This document shows positions 7,020 through 12,320 of a stretch of 12,320 bases of DNA, piece by piece (position 1 is the first letter of the stretch; each line of letters opens with the position of its first letter). The notes below the pieces were generated by a model. That model had not been told where the DNA came from. It made no database searches and was given only the letters and a program-made list of their open reading frames with translations. The stretch spans positions 1 to 12,320 of the forward strand of contig DHKK01000124.1 in the NCBI GenBank assembly GCA_002404795.1. Direction: 5' to 3'. The stretch comes from Clostridiales bacterium UBA4696 (GTDB taxonomy: Bacteria > Bacillota > Clostridia > Oscillospirales > Oscillospiraceae). Made by a program: the position numbers and the translations under genes.

Positions 7020-7854
7020 TACGATTTTTCAGACGTCGCAGCTGCCGGATTTGCCGGTCGATGCACTGCCGGAGGCGCGGCAGGCGGGAATTTTGGAAAA
7101 AACGCTCCTTCTGGCGCGGCAGGATGCAAAAACACACAGCCGCAGGCGCGTTGTCCGCATTGTGATCGCTGCCGCAGCAGCCATCGCCGTGCTGTGCGGC
7201 GCGGCGGAGGTGCTTCATTACGCGTCCGTCTCCAATGAGGAAACTACCTATCACGCCGATGTCGCATCCATTCTGCCGGACGGCACGCTGGAGCCGTTTT
7301 CCTATGACTTCTCCAGAGACGCGATCATCCGCGTCGACACAGAAGGCCGCACCTCCGGCACCTACTGCGGCGTGCAGTTCGGCTGGACGCCGACGGCGCT
7401 GATCCCAGACCACACCGCATATCTGTATAACGTCATTGCCGCGCGCGACCCGGCGCAGCTGGACGGCGTCTCGGACGCCCAGATCGAGCTGGCAAAGGAC
7501 TGCGTTTACTCCACCGACAGCACGGCGCAGGTGCGCTTCACGTTCAGCTGCCTGTCCGCCAACGAGGTCGCGGGCTGCGATCTTCTGGTGCCCGGGGACG
7601 ACCCGACGATCGTCAGGGAAGGGATGCTGAACGATCTGTACGCCTGCTGGATCGAAACGTATAACAAGGATCTCGACAGAGACATTACCCATCATTTCCT
7701 GCTGCTCTATGACGCAGAAAAGCTCTGCGTGGTATTCCTGGGCGGCGACTGGGACGTCACGGAGAAAATGGCCGAAAACATGACCATCGTCCAGACGGAG
7801 ATCCCCACGCCGGAGGCAAAGCAGAATTTCACCTACGTCGGCGTATTTGGCTGA
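7006..7854 (+). CDS. single-pass membrane protein, probable anti-sigma factor
   Basis: This 282-residue protein has a cytoplasmic N-terminus of about 48 residues, a basic patch (SRRRVVR, 45-51), one membrane segment at about 52-70 rich in Ala, Ile and Val, and a large outside domain of about 210 residues. That layout, plus the 14-base overlap with the sigma gene, fits a membrane anti-sigma factor that holds the sigma until an outside signal arrives. The classic zinc anti-sigma motif (HxxxCxxC) is absent from the N-terminus, so the binding mode would differ. The ATG at 7006 has GGGGAGGA seven bases upstream, better than the TTG at 7000. The outside domain (about 75-282) matches no family I recognise. 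The role rests mainly on context. Confidence 0.7.
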   Translation: MNHIDTIFQTSQLPDLPVDALPEARQAGILEKTLLLARQDAKTHSRRRVVRIVIAAAAAIAVLCGAAEVLHYASVSNEETTYHADVASILPDGTLEPFSYDFSRDAIIRVDTEGRTSGTYCGVQFGWTPTALIPDHTAYLYNVIAARDPAQLDGVSDAQIELAKDCVYSTDSTAQVRFTFSCLSANEVAGCDLLVPGDDPTIVREGMLNDLYACWIETYNKDLDRDITHHFLLLYDAEKLCVVFLGGDWDVTEKMAENMTIVQTEIPTPEAKQNFTYVGVFG

Positions 7855-7874
7855 GCAAAACACCGATTCTCATG

Positions 7875-7914
7875 AAAAAGCAGCGCCCGCAGCGGAGATC
7901 CGCTGCGGGCGCTG
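7875..7914. terminator. terminator between convergent genes
   Basis: A 16-base arm (7881-7896) and its exact reverse complement (7899-7914) leave a very small loop. On the minus strand the hairpin is followed by CTTTTTC (plus 7875-7880), a good end for the RNHCP gene. On the plus strand only TTGTG follows, so it may stop the sigma/anti-sigma transcript less well. Confidence 0.8.
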
Positions 7915-7942
7915 TTGTGCCTCGGTCCTGTTCAAAAATGGC

Positions 7943-8368
7943 TCAGCGCAGACGTCCGTCGCCAGCCATGAGGGCCGTCATCTCTTCCAGCCGTTCCAGC
8001 GGGAACGGCGGCTCGCACAGCGGCTTCATGGCAATGCTCATGAGCTTCATGGGGTTATCGTCCGCCGCGACGCGGTTGGAGCTGAGCGCCCCGCAGCGGC
8101 GGCAGCGGTGGATGATGGCCCATTCCCCGCCCTTGCGCACCCAGACTGCGACCGGGTCCATGATCCCGCCGCAGTCGGACGCCCGGTCGCCGGGCTCGAT
8201 GTCGACGTGGAGGCTGGAGAGGCAGTTGGGGCAATGGTTGCGGTGCTCACTCCCGGCGTTCTGCGGGGTGCAGAGCCGCCCGCAGACCTTGCAGGTAAAG
8301 CTGTCATTGCAGGCATGGGTCTTATAGTAGCCTTTTTCGAACGTTTTGCGTTTGTTTTCCCGATTCAT
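7943..8368 (-). CDS. RNHCP domain zinc-ribbon protein
   Basis: The 141-residue protein carries the motif RNHCP (43-47) that names this domain family of unknown function. Cysteine pairs C26-C29 and C46-C49 form a likely zinc ribbon, and C89-C92 (HRCRRCG) could bind a second metal. The patch SSLHVDIEPGDRASDCGG (51-68) is typical of the family as I recall it. The N-terminus is basic. AGGAGG ends seven bases before the ATG at 8368. It is probably cytoplasmic and might bind nucleic acid, but that is a guess from the zinc-ribbon shape. It is a single gene with a strong promoter and an unusually long, structured leader, so its expression is likely controlled after transcription starts. Confidence 0.85.
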   Translation of the reverse strand: MNRENKRKTFEKGYYKTHACNDSFTCKVCGRLCTPQNAGSEHRNHCPNCLSSLHVDIEPGDRASDCGGIMDPVAVWVRKGGEWAIIHRCRRCGALSSNRVAADDNPMKLMSIAMKPLCEPPFPLERLEEMTALMAGDGRLR

Positions 8369-8375
8369 GGTGGAT

Positions 8376-8452
8376 CCTCCTGAAGATCGAATCGTAAAGC
8401 TTCGGGAGGCGCGGCGTGTGAGATTTGCCGGACCTCCCGGTCAACCCACACG
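8376..8452 (-). promoter_or_regulatory. candidate translation-attenuation structure in the RNHCP leader
   Basis: Stem A pairs CGTGTGGG (8445-8452) with CTCACACG (8415-8422), 8 bp with one G-U. Stem B pairs CGGGAGG (8433-8439), which lies inside the loop of A, with CCTCCCG (8403-8409). The CCTCC of the latter (8405-8409) can also pair with GGAGG (8376-8380) of the RNHCP ribosome binding site. A and B interleave, so they are alternatives or a pseudoknot. Stem A's 5' arm lies in the last codons of a possible leader peptide: translating it would open A, allow B and free the ribosome site. Confidence 0.4.
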
Positions 8453-8479
8453 CTCCGATGTACCGATGATCAGCTTCAA
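8441..8479 (-). CDS. possible 12-residue leader peptide of the RNHCP gene
   Basis: A TTG start at 8479 has AGGAG six bases upstream (8486-8490) and opens 12 codons, reading (M)KLIIGTSERVG, ended by TGA. It lies wholly in the RNHCP leader, after the promoter and about 70 bases before the RNHCP start. Its last codons form one arm of a stem that competes with another stem near the RNHCP ribosome binding site. Such small frames arise by chance, and the TTG start lowers confidence; the ideal ribosome-site spacing is the main support. Confidence 0.35.
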   Translation of the reverse strand: MKLIIGTSERVG

Positions 8480-8538
8480 AAAGTTCTCCTTTTTATGCAA
8501 TGATCCGCGCGGCCGCTGAAGCCGCCCGGTCTGGTTCT

Positions 8539-8567
8539 ATCATAGTCTCATCGCAGCCGCCTGTCAA
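8539..8567 (-). promoter_or_regulatory. promoter of the RNHCP gene
   Basis: On the minus strand TTGACA (8562-8567) and TATGAT (8539-8544) are 17 bases apart. Transcription would start near 8532, giving a leader of about 164 bases before the RNHCP start codon. Confidence 0.75.
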
Positions 8568-8583
8568 TCTGTTTTCCGGGTCT

Positions 8584-8617
8584 GCGGCGCCGGTTTTCTT
8601 CCGGCCCGCTGTTTTTT
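8584..8617 (+). terminator. orphan terminator-like hairpin between divergent promoters
   Basis: GCGGCGCCGG (8584-8593) pairs with CCGGCCCGC (8601-8609), nine pairs with one bulged C, and TGTTTTTT (8610-8617) follows. It is a good intrinsic terminator for plus-strand transcription, yet no plus-strand gene lies just upstream. It may block readthrough from the left or end an unseen antisense or small RNA. Confidence 0.55.
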
Positions 8618-8640
8618 GCACACTTTCCGCACGCTGCGGC

Positions 8641-8669
8641 TTTACAGGGCCTGCGCGGCAGGCTATACT
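8641..8669 (+). promoter_or_regulatory. promoter of the amidohydrolase-transporter operon
   Basis: TTTACA (8641-8646) and TATACT (8664-8669) are 17 bases apart, predicting a start near 8676. The large inverted repeat begins about nine bases after that point, so it lies in the transcribed leader. Confidence 0.75.
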
Positions 8670-8684
8670 GTACAGCAGACAGAA

Positions 8685-8726
8685 TGCGTCAGCTGACAAG
8701 AGAACACGCGCTTGTCAGCTGACGCA
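8685..8726. promoter_or_regulatory. 16-bp perfect inverted repeat, paired operator or leader hairpin
   Basis: TGCGTCAGCTGACAAG (8685-8700) and its exact reverse complement (8711-8726) flank a 10-base spacer. Each arm holds the dyad GTCAGCTGAC (8688-8697 and 8714-8723), with centres 26 bases apart, and the same dyad stands before the sigma factor gene. This favours tandem sites for one DNA-binding protein. As RNA the repeat would also form a 16-bp hairpin ending five bases before the GAGGG ribosome site, so control of translation is possible too. Confidence 0.65.
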
Positions 8727-8743
8727 AAAGTGAGGGATATTCT

Positions 8744-10051
8744 ATGAAATACGCATTCACGCACGGAAAGCTTCTGGACGGCACGAAGGACATGCAGGTG
8801 CAGGAGGGGCTCTGCGTCCTGACGGACGGAGAGCGCATCAGCGCCATCGTCCCGGAGGGGACGCCGCTTGACGGCTATACCGTCGTCGACCTGCAGGGCC
8901 GGTATCTGATGCCGGGCCTGATCAACATGCACGTCCATCTGGCCGGCAGCGGCAAGCCGCAGAAAAAGCAGCGGGACAACGAAAAGTTGGTCCGCACGAT
9001 CCTCTCCACGGCGCTGACGCGGAAGATCGCCTATCAGATGGTCTGCGGCTTTGCCCGGACGGAGCTGATGAGCGGCGTCACGACCATCCGCACGGTCGGC
9101 GGTCTTGCCGATTTTGACACACGGCTGCGCGATGAGATCGCGGCGGGTCGCCGCGTAGGGCCGCGGATCCTGGCCGCCAACGAGGGGATCTCCGTCCCGG
9201 GCGGGCATATGGCCGGGTCGGTCGCCGTGGCCGCGCATTCCATTCCCGAGGCGCTGGCGCAGCTGGATGCCGCAGAGGCGCAGGGCGTCGACCTCATCAA
9301 GCTGATGATCACGGGCGGCGTGATGGACGCGAAGGAAAAGGGCGTCCCGGGGGAAATGAAGATGCCGCCGGAGATGATCAAGGCCGTCTGCGACCGGGCA
9401 CATGCCGCGGGATACCGCGTTGCAGCCCACGTCGAGTCGCCGCAGGGCGTGCGCGCGGCGCTGGAAAACGGCGTGGATTCGATCGAGCACGGCGCAAAGC
9501 CGGACGCAGAGATCCTGCGCCTGTTCAAGGATACCGGCGCGTTCCTCTGCACGACGATCTCGCCTGCCCTGCCCTACGCGCTGTTTGACCGGTCCATCAC
9601 CCACGCGACCGAGGTCGAGCAGTACAACGGCACGATCGTCTTTGAGGGCATCATCGAATGCGCAAAGGCCGCGCTTGCCAACGGTATCCCCGTGGTGCTC
9701 GGCAACGACGTCGGCTGCCCGTGGATCACACAGTATGATTTCTGGCGCGAGCTGTTTTATTTCCACAAATATACCGGCGTCTCCAACGCCTTTGCGCTCT
9801 ATACCGCAACGAGCCGGAGCGCGGAGCTTGCCGGGATCGGCAGCGAGACCGGCAGCATCGCACCGGGCAAGTGTGCAGATCTGATCGTGACTGCCGCAAA
9901 CCCGCTGGAGGATCTGCGCGCACTGCGGCACGTCGAGATGGTCATGGCCCGCGGCCAGTTGACCGGGCATCCGCATTTCAAGCGCCGCCCGGAGGTCGAA
10001 GCGCAGCTCGACCGTTTTTTGACGGACGAGCCCGGCGCGGCTGCGCGCTGA
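8744..10051 (+). CDS. metal-dependent amidohydrolase (imidazolonepropionase/prolidase-like)
   Basis: This 435-residue enzyme belongs to the amidohydrolase superfamily, a TIM barrel with one or two metal ions that hydrolyses amide or related bonds. Expected ligands are all visible: HxH at 63 and 65 (NMHVHLAG), Lys186 in LIKLMITGG as the bridging carboxylated lysine, His229 (AAHVES), His249 (SIEHGA) and Asp322 (LGNDVG). The start and end (KLLDGT, PGLINMH and then GSIAPGKCADLIV) form the small beta domain typical of the family. GAGGG is seven bases before the ATG. There is no signal peptide, so it acts in the cytoplasm. Relatives cleave cyclic amides, dipeptides with proline, and drug-like compounds; the substrate here is unknown. 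It leads an operon with a split transporter, so import or export of its substrate or product is likely. Confidence 0.9.
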   Translation: MKYAFTHGKLLDGTKDMQVQEGLCVLTDGERISAIVPEGTPLDGYTVVDLQGRYLMPGLINMHVHLAGSGKPQKKQRDNEKLVRTILSTALTRKIAYQMVCGFARTELMSGVTTIRTVGGLADFDTRLRDEIAAGRRVGPRILAANEGISVPGGHMAGSVAVAAHSIPEALAQLDAAEAQGVDLIKLMITGGVMDAKEKGVPGEMKMPPEMIKAVCDRAHAAGYRVAAHVESPQGVRAALENGVDSIEHGAKPDAEILRLFKDTGAFLCTTISPALPYALFDRSITHATEVEQYNGTIVFEGIIECAKAALANGIPVVLGNDVGCPWITQYDFWRELFYFHKYTGVSNAFALYTATSRSAELAGIGSETGSIAPGKCADLIVTAANPLEDLRALRHVEMVMARGQLTGHPHFKRRPEVEAQLDRFLTDEPGAAAR

Positions 10052-10067
10052 GAAACGGAGGATAGCT

Positions 10068-10490
10068 TTGCTGTATCTTGGATTTTTGCTTCTGGCCGGC
10101 ATTCTGCAGGGCGTGATGATCTCGCTCAACGCGCAGATGGGCAACTACTTCAGTCTGTTCGGCATCTGCTTCTTTGTCCACGGCATCGCGCTCGTGCTGC
10201 TGCTCGGCTATCTGCTGGTCAAGCGGCAGCCGCTGCGGTTTTCCGATGCGCCGTGGTATGTGTATCTGGTCGGCGCGATGGGCATCGGGATCGTCGCGAC
10301 CTCCAGCTGGTGTACGCTGCATGTCGGCGCGAGCGCGTTTATGGCGCTCTCTACGGCGGGGCAGCTCGTCTCCTCGGCGCTGATCGACCGGTTCGGTCTG
10401 TTCGGCATGCCGGTTACGCGGATCCGCCGGCGGCAGCTGCCGGGCTATGCGCTCGTGCTGCTGGGCGTGATCCTTGTAGTTCTAAACTGA
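10068..10490 (+). CDS. DMT family transporter, YdcZ/DUF606 half, subunit 1
   Basis: A 140-residue membrane protein with four to five hydrophobic segments (about 2-22, 30-52, 65-84, 88-103, 122-139). GILQGVMISLNAQMG at the start is typical of the YdcZ (DUF606) branch of the drug/metabolite transporter superfamily, where proteins of half the usual size act in pairs. The start is TTG at 10068, supported by GGAGG (10057-10061) six bases upstream and 16 bases after the amidohydrolase stop. A second half-size protein follows 12 bases later. Direction of transport and cargo are unknown. Confidence 0.8.
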   Translation: MLYLGFLLLAGILQGVMISLNAQMGNYFSLFGICFFVHGIALVLLLGYLLVKRQPLRFSDAPWYVYLVGAMGIGIVATSSWCTLHVGASAFMALSTAGQLVSSALIDRFGLFGMPVTRIRRRQLPGYALVLLGVILVVLN

Positions 10491-10502
10491 GGAGGCGGCT
10501 GC

Positions 10503-10952
10503 ATGATCTATTATCTGACTGCCCTGCTGAACGGGTTTTTCAACTCCATCAACCGCATGACGAACGTCCGGGCCGGAAAGCTGTTCGGCACGGCCAACGG
10601 CGCACTGATCAACTATGTGGAAGCGACAGTCCTGTCGCTCCTGCTCGTCTTCGTGCTCAAAAACGGGAAGGAGCTCACGTGGGGCTACATCACGGCTGTC
10701 CCCTGGTGGGTCTATCTCGGGAGCATCTGCGGACTGCTCGCACAGCTGCTGCAGATCATCGGGACGCTGCATTCCAACACGCTGGTCTCCTCCGTTCTGA
10801 TGCTGGTCGGCAATCTCGGAATGTCGCTAACGCTGGACTACGTGTTCTACGGCACGTTCAGCCTGCTGCGCGCCGCCGGGATCCTGCTCATCCTGCTCGG
10901 CATGACCTGGGTGGAGAAGGAAAAGCACGCGCCTGCGGAAAGCGAAGAATAA
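10503..10952 (+). CDS. DMT family transporter, YdcZ/DUF606 half, subunit 2
   Basis: A 149-residue membrane protein with about five hydrophobic segments and an acidic, soluble tail (EKEKHAPAESEE). LLNGFFNSINRMTN near the start parallels the NAQMG region of the preceding protein, and the two are likely partners in a heterodimer with inverted topology, as in other split DMT transporters. GGAGG (10491-10495) follows directly on the previous stop, seven bases before the ATG. It ends the operon, just before a bidirectional terminator. Confidence 0.8.
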   Translation: MIYYLTALLNGFFNSINRMTNVRAGKLFGTANGALINYVEATVLSLLLVFVLKNGKELTWGYITAVPWWVYLGSICGLLAQLLQIIGTLHSNTLVSSVLMLVGNLGMSLTLDYVFYGTFSLLRAAGILLILLGMTWVEKEKHAPAESEE

Positions 10953-10963
10953 GTTAACATAAA

Positions 10964-11000
10964 GCAAACGGCCAGCCCGACTCCGGGCTGGTCGTTTGTT
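10964..11000. terminator. bidirectional terminator between convergent operons
   Basis: AAACGGCCAGCCCG (10966-10979) pairs with CGGGCTGGTCGTTT (10984-10997), one G-U pair, loop ACTC. T-rich ends exist on both strands: GTTTGTTAT on plus, GTTTGCTTTATG on minus. It serves both the transporter operon and the hydrolase gene, whose stop codon (10999-11001) lies right beside the stem. Confidence 0.85.
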
Positions 11001-11676
11001 ATAGCAGGATCTGTGATGGGTAAGCCTCCAGCAGCGAAACATTGGGAAGTTCTGCGCCGAAGCGGGCCATATTGCGCTCGCACTTGCGGCGCACGCCGCA
11101 GGCGTCCTTCTCGTCGACCGGAATGTGGTAGACATAATTCTTTTTCGCTGCCTCCGCCAGCAGCGCGCGCGTCTCGGGATAGGACAGGATCTGGCCGTTC
11201 CAGAACGCCGCGTCGGCGCGGCGGCCGCGAAGGATCGCGCGGTGCTGCGCCGGGTCGATGCGTGCGTCCGCGGTCACATAGACGCTGACGCCCGCGGCCG
11301 CGATAAAATACACGCCGTGCGTGATTGTATCCCAGCCAGGCGCTGGCGTATGCGCAAACTGGTGGTATTCGACCTGAAACGGGCCGAGCTGCAGCGCCAG
11401 CTGCGGCGGCGTCTGCGGCTGCGGGACGAAGACGGGTGCGCCGCTGGCTGCCTGCAGCTGCCGGGTGCGGAGCGCATTATAATGATCGGGGTGCGCGTGC
11501 GTACACAGGATGCCGCAGAGCGCGTCATAGGGCGGCTCCCCTGCCCGCATCTGCGCAAAGGTCTCAGGCGGCAGGCCGTAATAGCAGCGGAACTGCTTGT
11601 TGAGCGCGTCGATCAGAAGCGTCCGCCCCTCCGCTTCCAGCACAAGCCCGCAGCTGCTGACCAGCGTGATCCTCAT
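10999..11676 (-). CDS. metallo-beta-lactamase fold hydrolase
   Basis: The 225-residue protein has the MBL-fold metal site: THAHPDH gives His60, His62, Asp64 and His65; His109 (FAHTPAPG), Asp137 (VYVTADA) and His184 (VYHIP) fit the remaining ligands. The N-terminus MRITLVSSCGLVLEAEGRTLLIDA is the usual opening strand pair. There is no signal peptide, so it is a cytoplasmic hydrolase of unknown substrate; nothing suggests a true beta-lactamase. A start ATG at 11676 overlaps the ligA stop (ATGA), with GGAG eight bases upstream inside ligA, so it is translationally coupled to the ligase gene. A role in DNA metabolism is possible only by position. Confidence 0.85.
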   Translation of the reverse strand: MRITLVSSCGLVLEAEGRTLLIDALNKQFRCYYGLPPETFAQMRAGEPPYDALCGILCTHAHPDHYNALRTRQLQAASGAPVFVPQPQTPPQLALQLGPFQVEYHQFAHTPAPGWDTITHGVYFIAAAGVSVYVTADARIDPAQHRAILRGRRADAAFWNGQILSYPETRALLAEAAKKNYVYHIPVDEKDACGVRRKCERNMARFGAELPNVSLLEAYPSQILL

Positions 11677-12320
11677 TGCAGCATCTCCAGAAATTCCTGC
11701 TCGGAAAGCACGGGAATGCCGAACTCCTGCGCCTTGCGGAGCTTGCTGCCTGCGTTTTCTCCGGCGACGACGTACGTCGTCTTTTTCGAGACGGACGAGG
11801 CGGCCTTGCCGCCGAACGACTCGATCTTCTCCGTCGCTTCCTCGCGCGTGAACAGGCTCAGCGCGCCGGTCAGGACAAAGGTCTTGCCCGCAAAGCGCGT
11901 ATCCGTCACCTGATTGGTTGACATAAAGTTTACACCTGCTGTGCGCAGCCGCTCGATCAAGTCCTGCGACTGCGGGCTGGCAAAGTAATCAAGAATATTC
12001 TGCGCCGTTGTTTCGCCGATATCGGGGACGGCCGTCAGATCCTCCAGCGTCGCATGCTGCAGAGCATCGAGACTCCCGAACGTCGACGCGAGCACCTTGG
12101 CCGCCTTGCTGCCGACCTGACGGATGCCAAGTGCGCACAGCAGCCGGGCCAGATCGTTCTGCTTGCTGGCCTCGATGGCGGCTTTGAGGTTCGCGGCGGA
12201 CTTTTTCCCCTGCCCGGGGAGCTTTGCGAAGGCGGCATAGTCCAGCGCATAGAGGTCCGCAGGATTGGAGACCATCTTTTCCTCGATCAGCAGGTCGATG
12301 ATCGCGCTGCCAAGGCCGTC
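11673..12320 (-). CDS. ligA: NAD-dependent DNA ligase, C-terminal part (cut by window edge)
   Basis: The visible 215 residues are the C-terminal third of bacterial LigA, which seals nicks in DNA using NAD+. They open in the helix-hairpin-helix region (DGLGSAIIDLLIEE then PADLYALDY), with LPGQGKKSAANLKAAIEAS, ALGIRQVGSKAAKVLA and VPDIGETTAQNIL binding the DNA backbone. The last 75 or so residues are the BRCT domain (FAGKTFVLTG, FGGKAASSVSKKTTYVVAG, GSKLRKAQEFGIPVLSE). The adenylation domain, OB fold and zinc finger lie beyond the right edge. The frame is open through 12320 with no break. Its stop overlaps the hydrolase start by four bases. Confidence 0.95.
   Translation of the reverse strand, partial: DGLGSAIIDLLIEEKMVSNPADLYALDYAAFAKLPGQGKKSAANLKAAIEASKQNDLARLLCALGIRQVGSKAAKVLASTFGSLDALQHATLEDLTAVPDIGETTAQNILDYFASPQSQDLIERLRTAGVNFMSTNQVTDTRFAGKTFVLTGALSLFTREEATEKIESFGGKAASSVSKKTTYVVAGENAGSKLRKAQEFGIPVLSEQEFLEMLQ

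Larger units (their letters stand above)
8369..8743. other. divergent intergenic region between RNHCP and amidohydrolase
   Basis: These 375 bases hold, from left to right, the RNHCP ribosome binding site and structured leader (8376-8490), its promoter (8539-8567), an orphan plus-strand terminator (8584-8617), the amidohydrolase promoter (8641-8669) and the large inverted repeat (8685-8726). No further protein gene is convincing apart from the possible leader peptide. Confidence 0.7.

Noticed and set aside
8685..8726. Inverted repeat read as a transposon end or a CRISPR repeat
   Set aside because: There is no transposase gene, target duplication or regularly spaced repeat series; the position after a promoter and the matching dyad elsewhere favour regulation.
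8500..8733. Plus-strand open frame of 77 codons between the divergent genes
   Set aside because: It spans a terminator, a promoter and the inverted repeat, has no good ribosome binding site, and its protein is low-complexity.
8663..10144. Minus-strand open frame of 493 codons opposite the amidohydrolase
   Set aside because: Antisense to a complete metal-site enzyme and runs through its promoter and inverted repeat; Arg/Ala/Asp-rich shadow sequence.

Overview
The window looks like a chromosomal segment of a GC-rich, low-oxygen Firmicute, most plausibly a gut Clostridia/Oscillospiraceae-type bacterium. This is inferred from the strong AGGAGG ribosome binding sites, consensus sigma-A promoters, compact operons, a YdcZ-type split transporter, an RNHCP protein and the style of the DNA ligase. 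No mobile elements, CRISPR arrays or rRNA genes were seen.

Left part (1-5600). The left edge is the 5' end of a tRNA gene on the minus strand, with its own perfect consensus promoter (TTGACA-17-TATAAT). Upstream of it on the same strand is a three-gene operon transcribed leftward: a SorE-like zinc-dependent polyol/sugar-phosphate dehydrogenase, a 2-oxoacid dehydrogenase E2 with two nearly identical lipoyl domains, and a fused alpha-beta E1. One clear promoter drives it (TTGACA-17-TACAAT), flanked by an 11-bp inverted repeat. No E3 or lipoylation gene is visible. The operon probably oxidises an alcohol or polyol to a ketone-type substrate, which E1/E2 then convert to an acyl-CoA; the real substrate is unknown.

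Middle part (5700-7920). A small unrecognised membrane-anchored protein has its own promoter and terminator. An ECF-like sigma factor follows, overlapping by 14 bases a single-pass membrane protein that is probably its anti-sigma factor. A 12-bp perfect palindrome (TGTCAGCTGACA) lies just upstream of the sigma gene.

Right part (7880-11000). An RNHCP zinc-ribbon gene faces left behind a leader of about 160 nt. That leader holds a possible 12-codon leader peptide and mutually exclusive stems, one of which could release the Shine-Dalgarno sequence, as in translation attenuation. Diverging from it is an operon of a metal-dependent amidohydrolase and two half-size DMT (YdcZ/DUF606) membrane proteins. 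Between its promoter and start codon is a 16-bp inverted repeat whose two arms each carry the same GTCAGCTGAC dyad found before the sigma gene. A shared regulator linking the two loci is the most interesting regulatory signal here, together with the RNHCP leader.

Right edge (10999-12320). A metallo-beta-lactamase-fold hydrolase overlaps by 4 bases the 3' end of ligA, which is cut by the window edge. Long open frames antisense to the E1, E2, dehydrogenase and amidohydrolase genes were judged shadows of GC-rich coding sequence.
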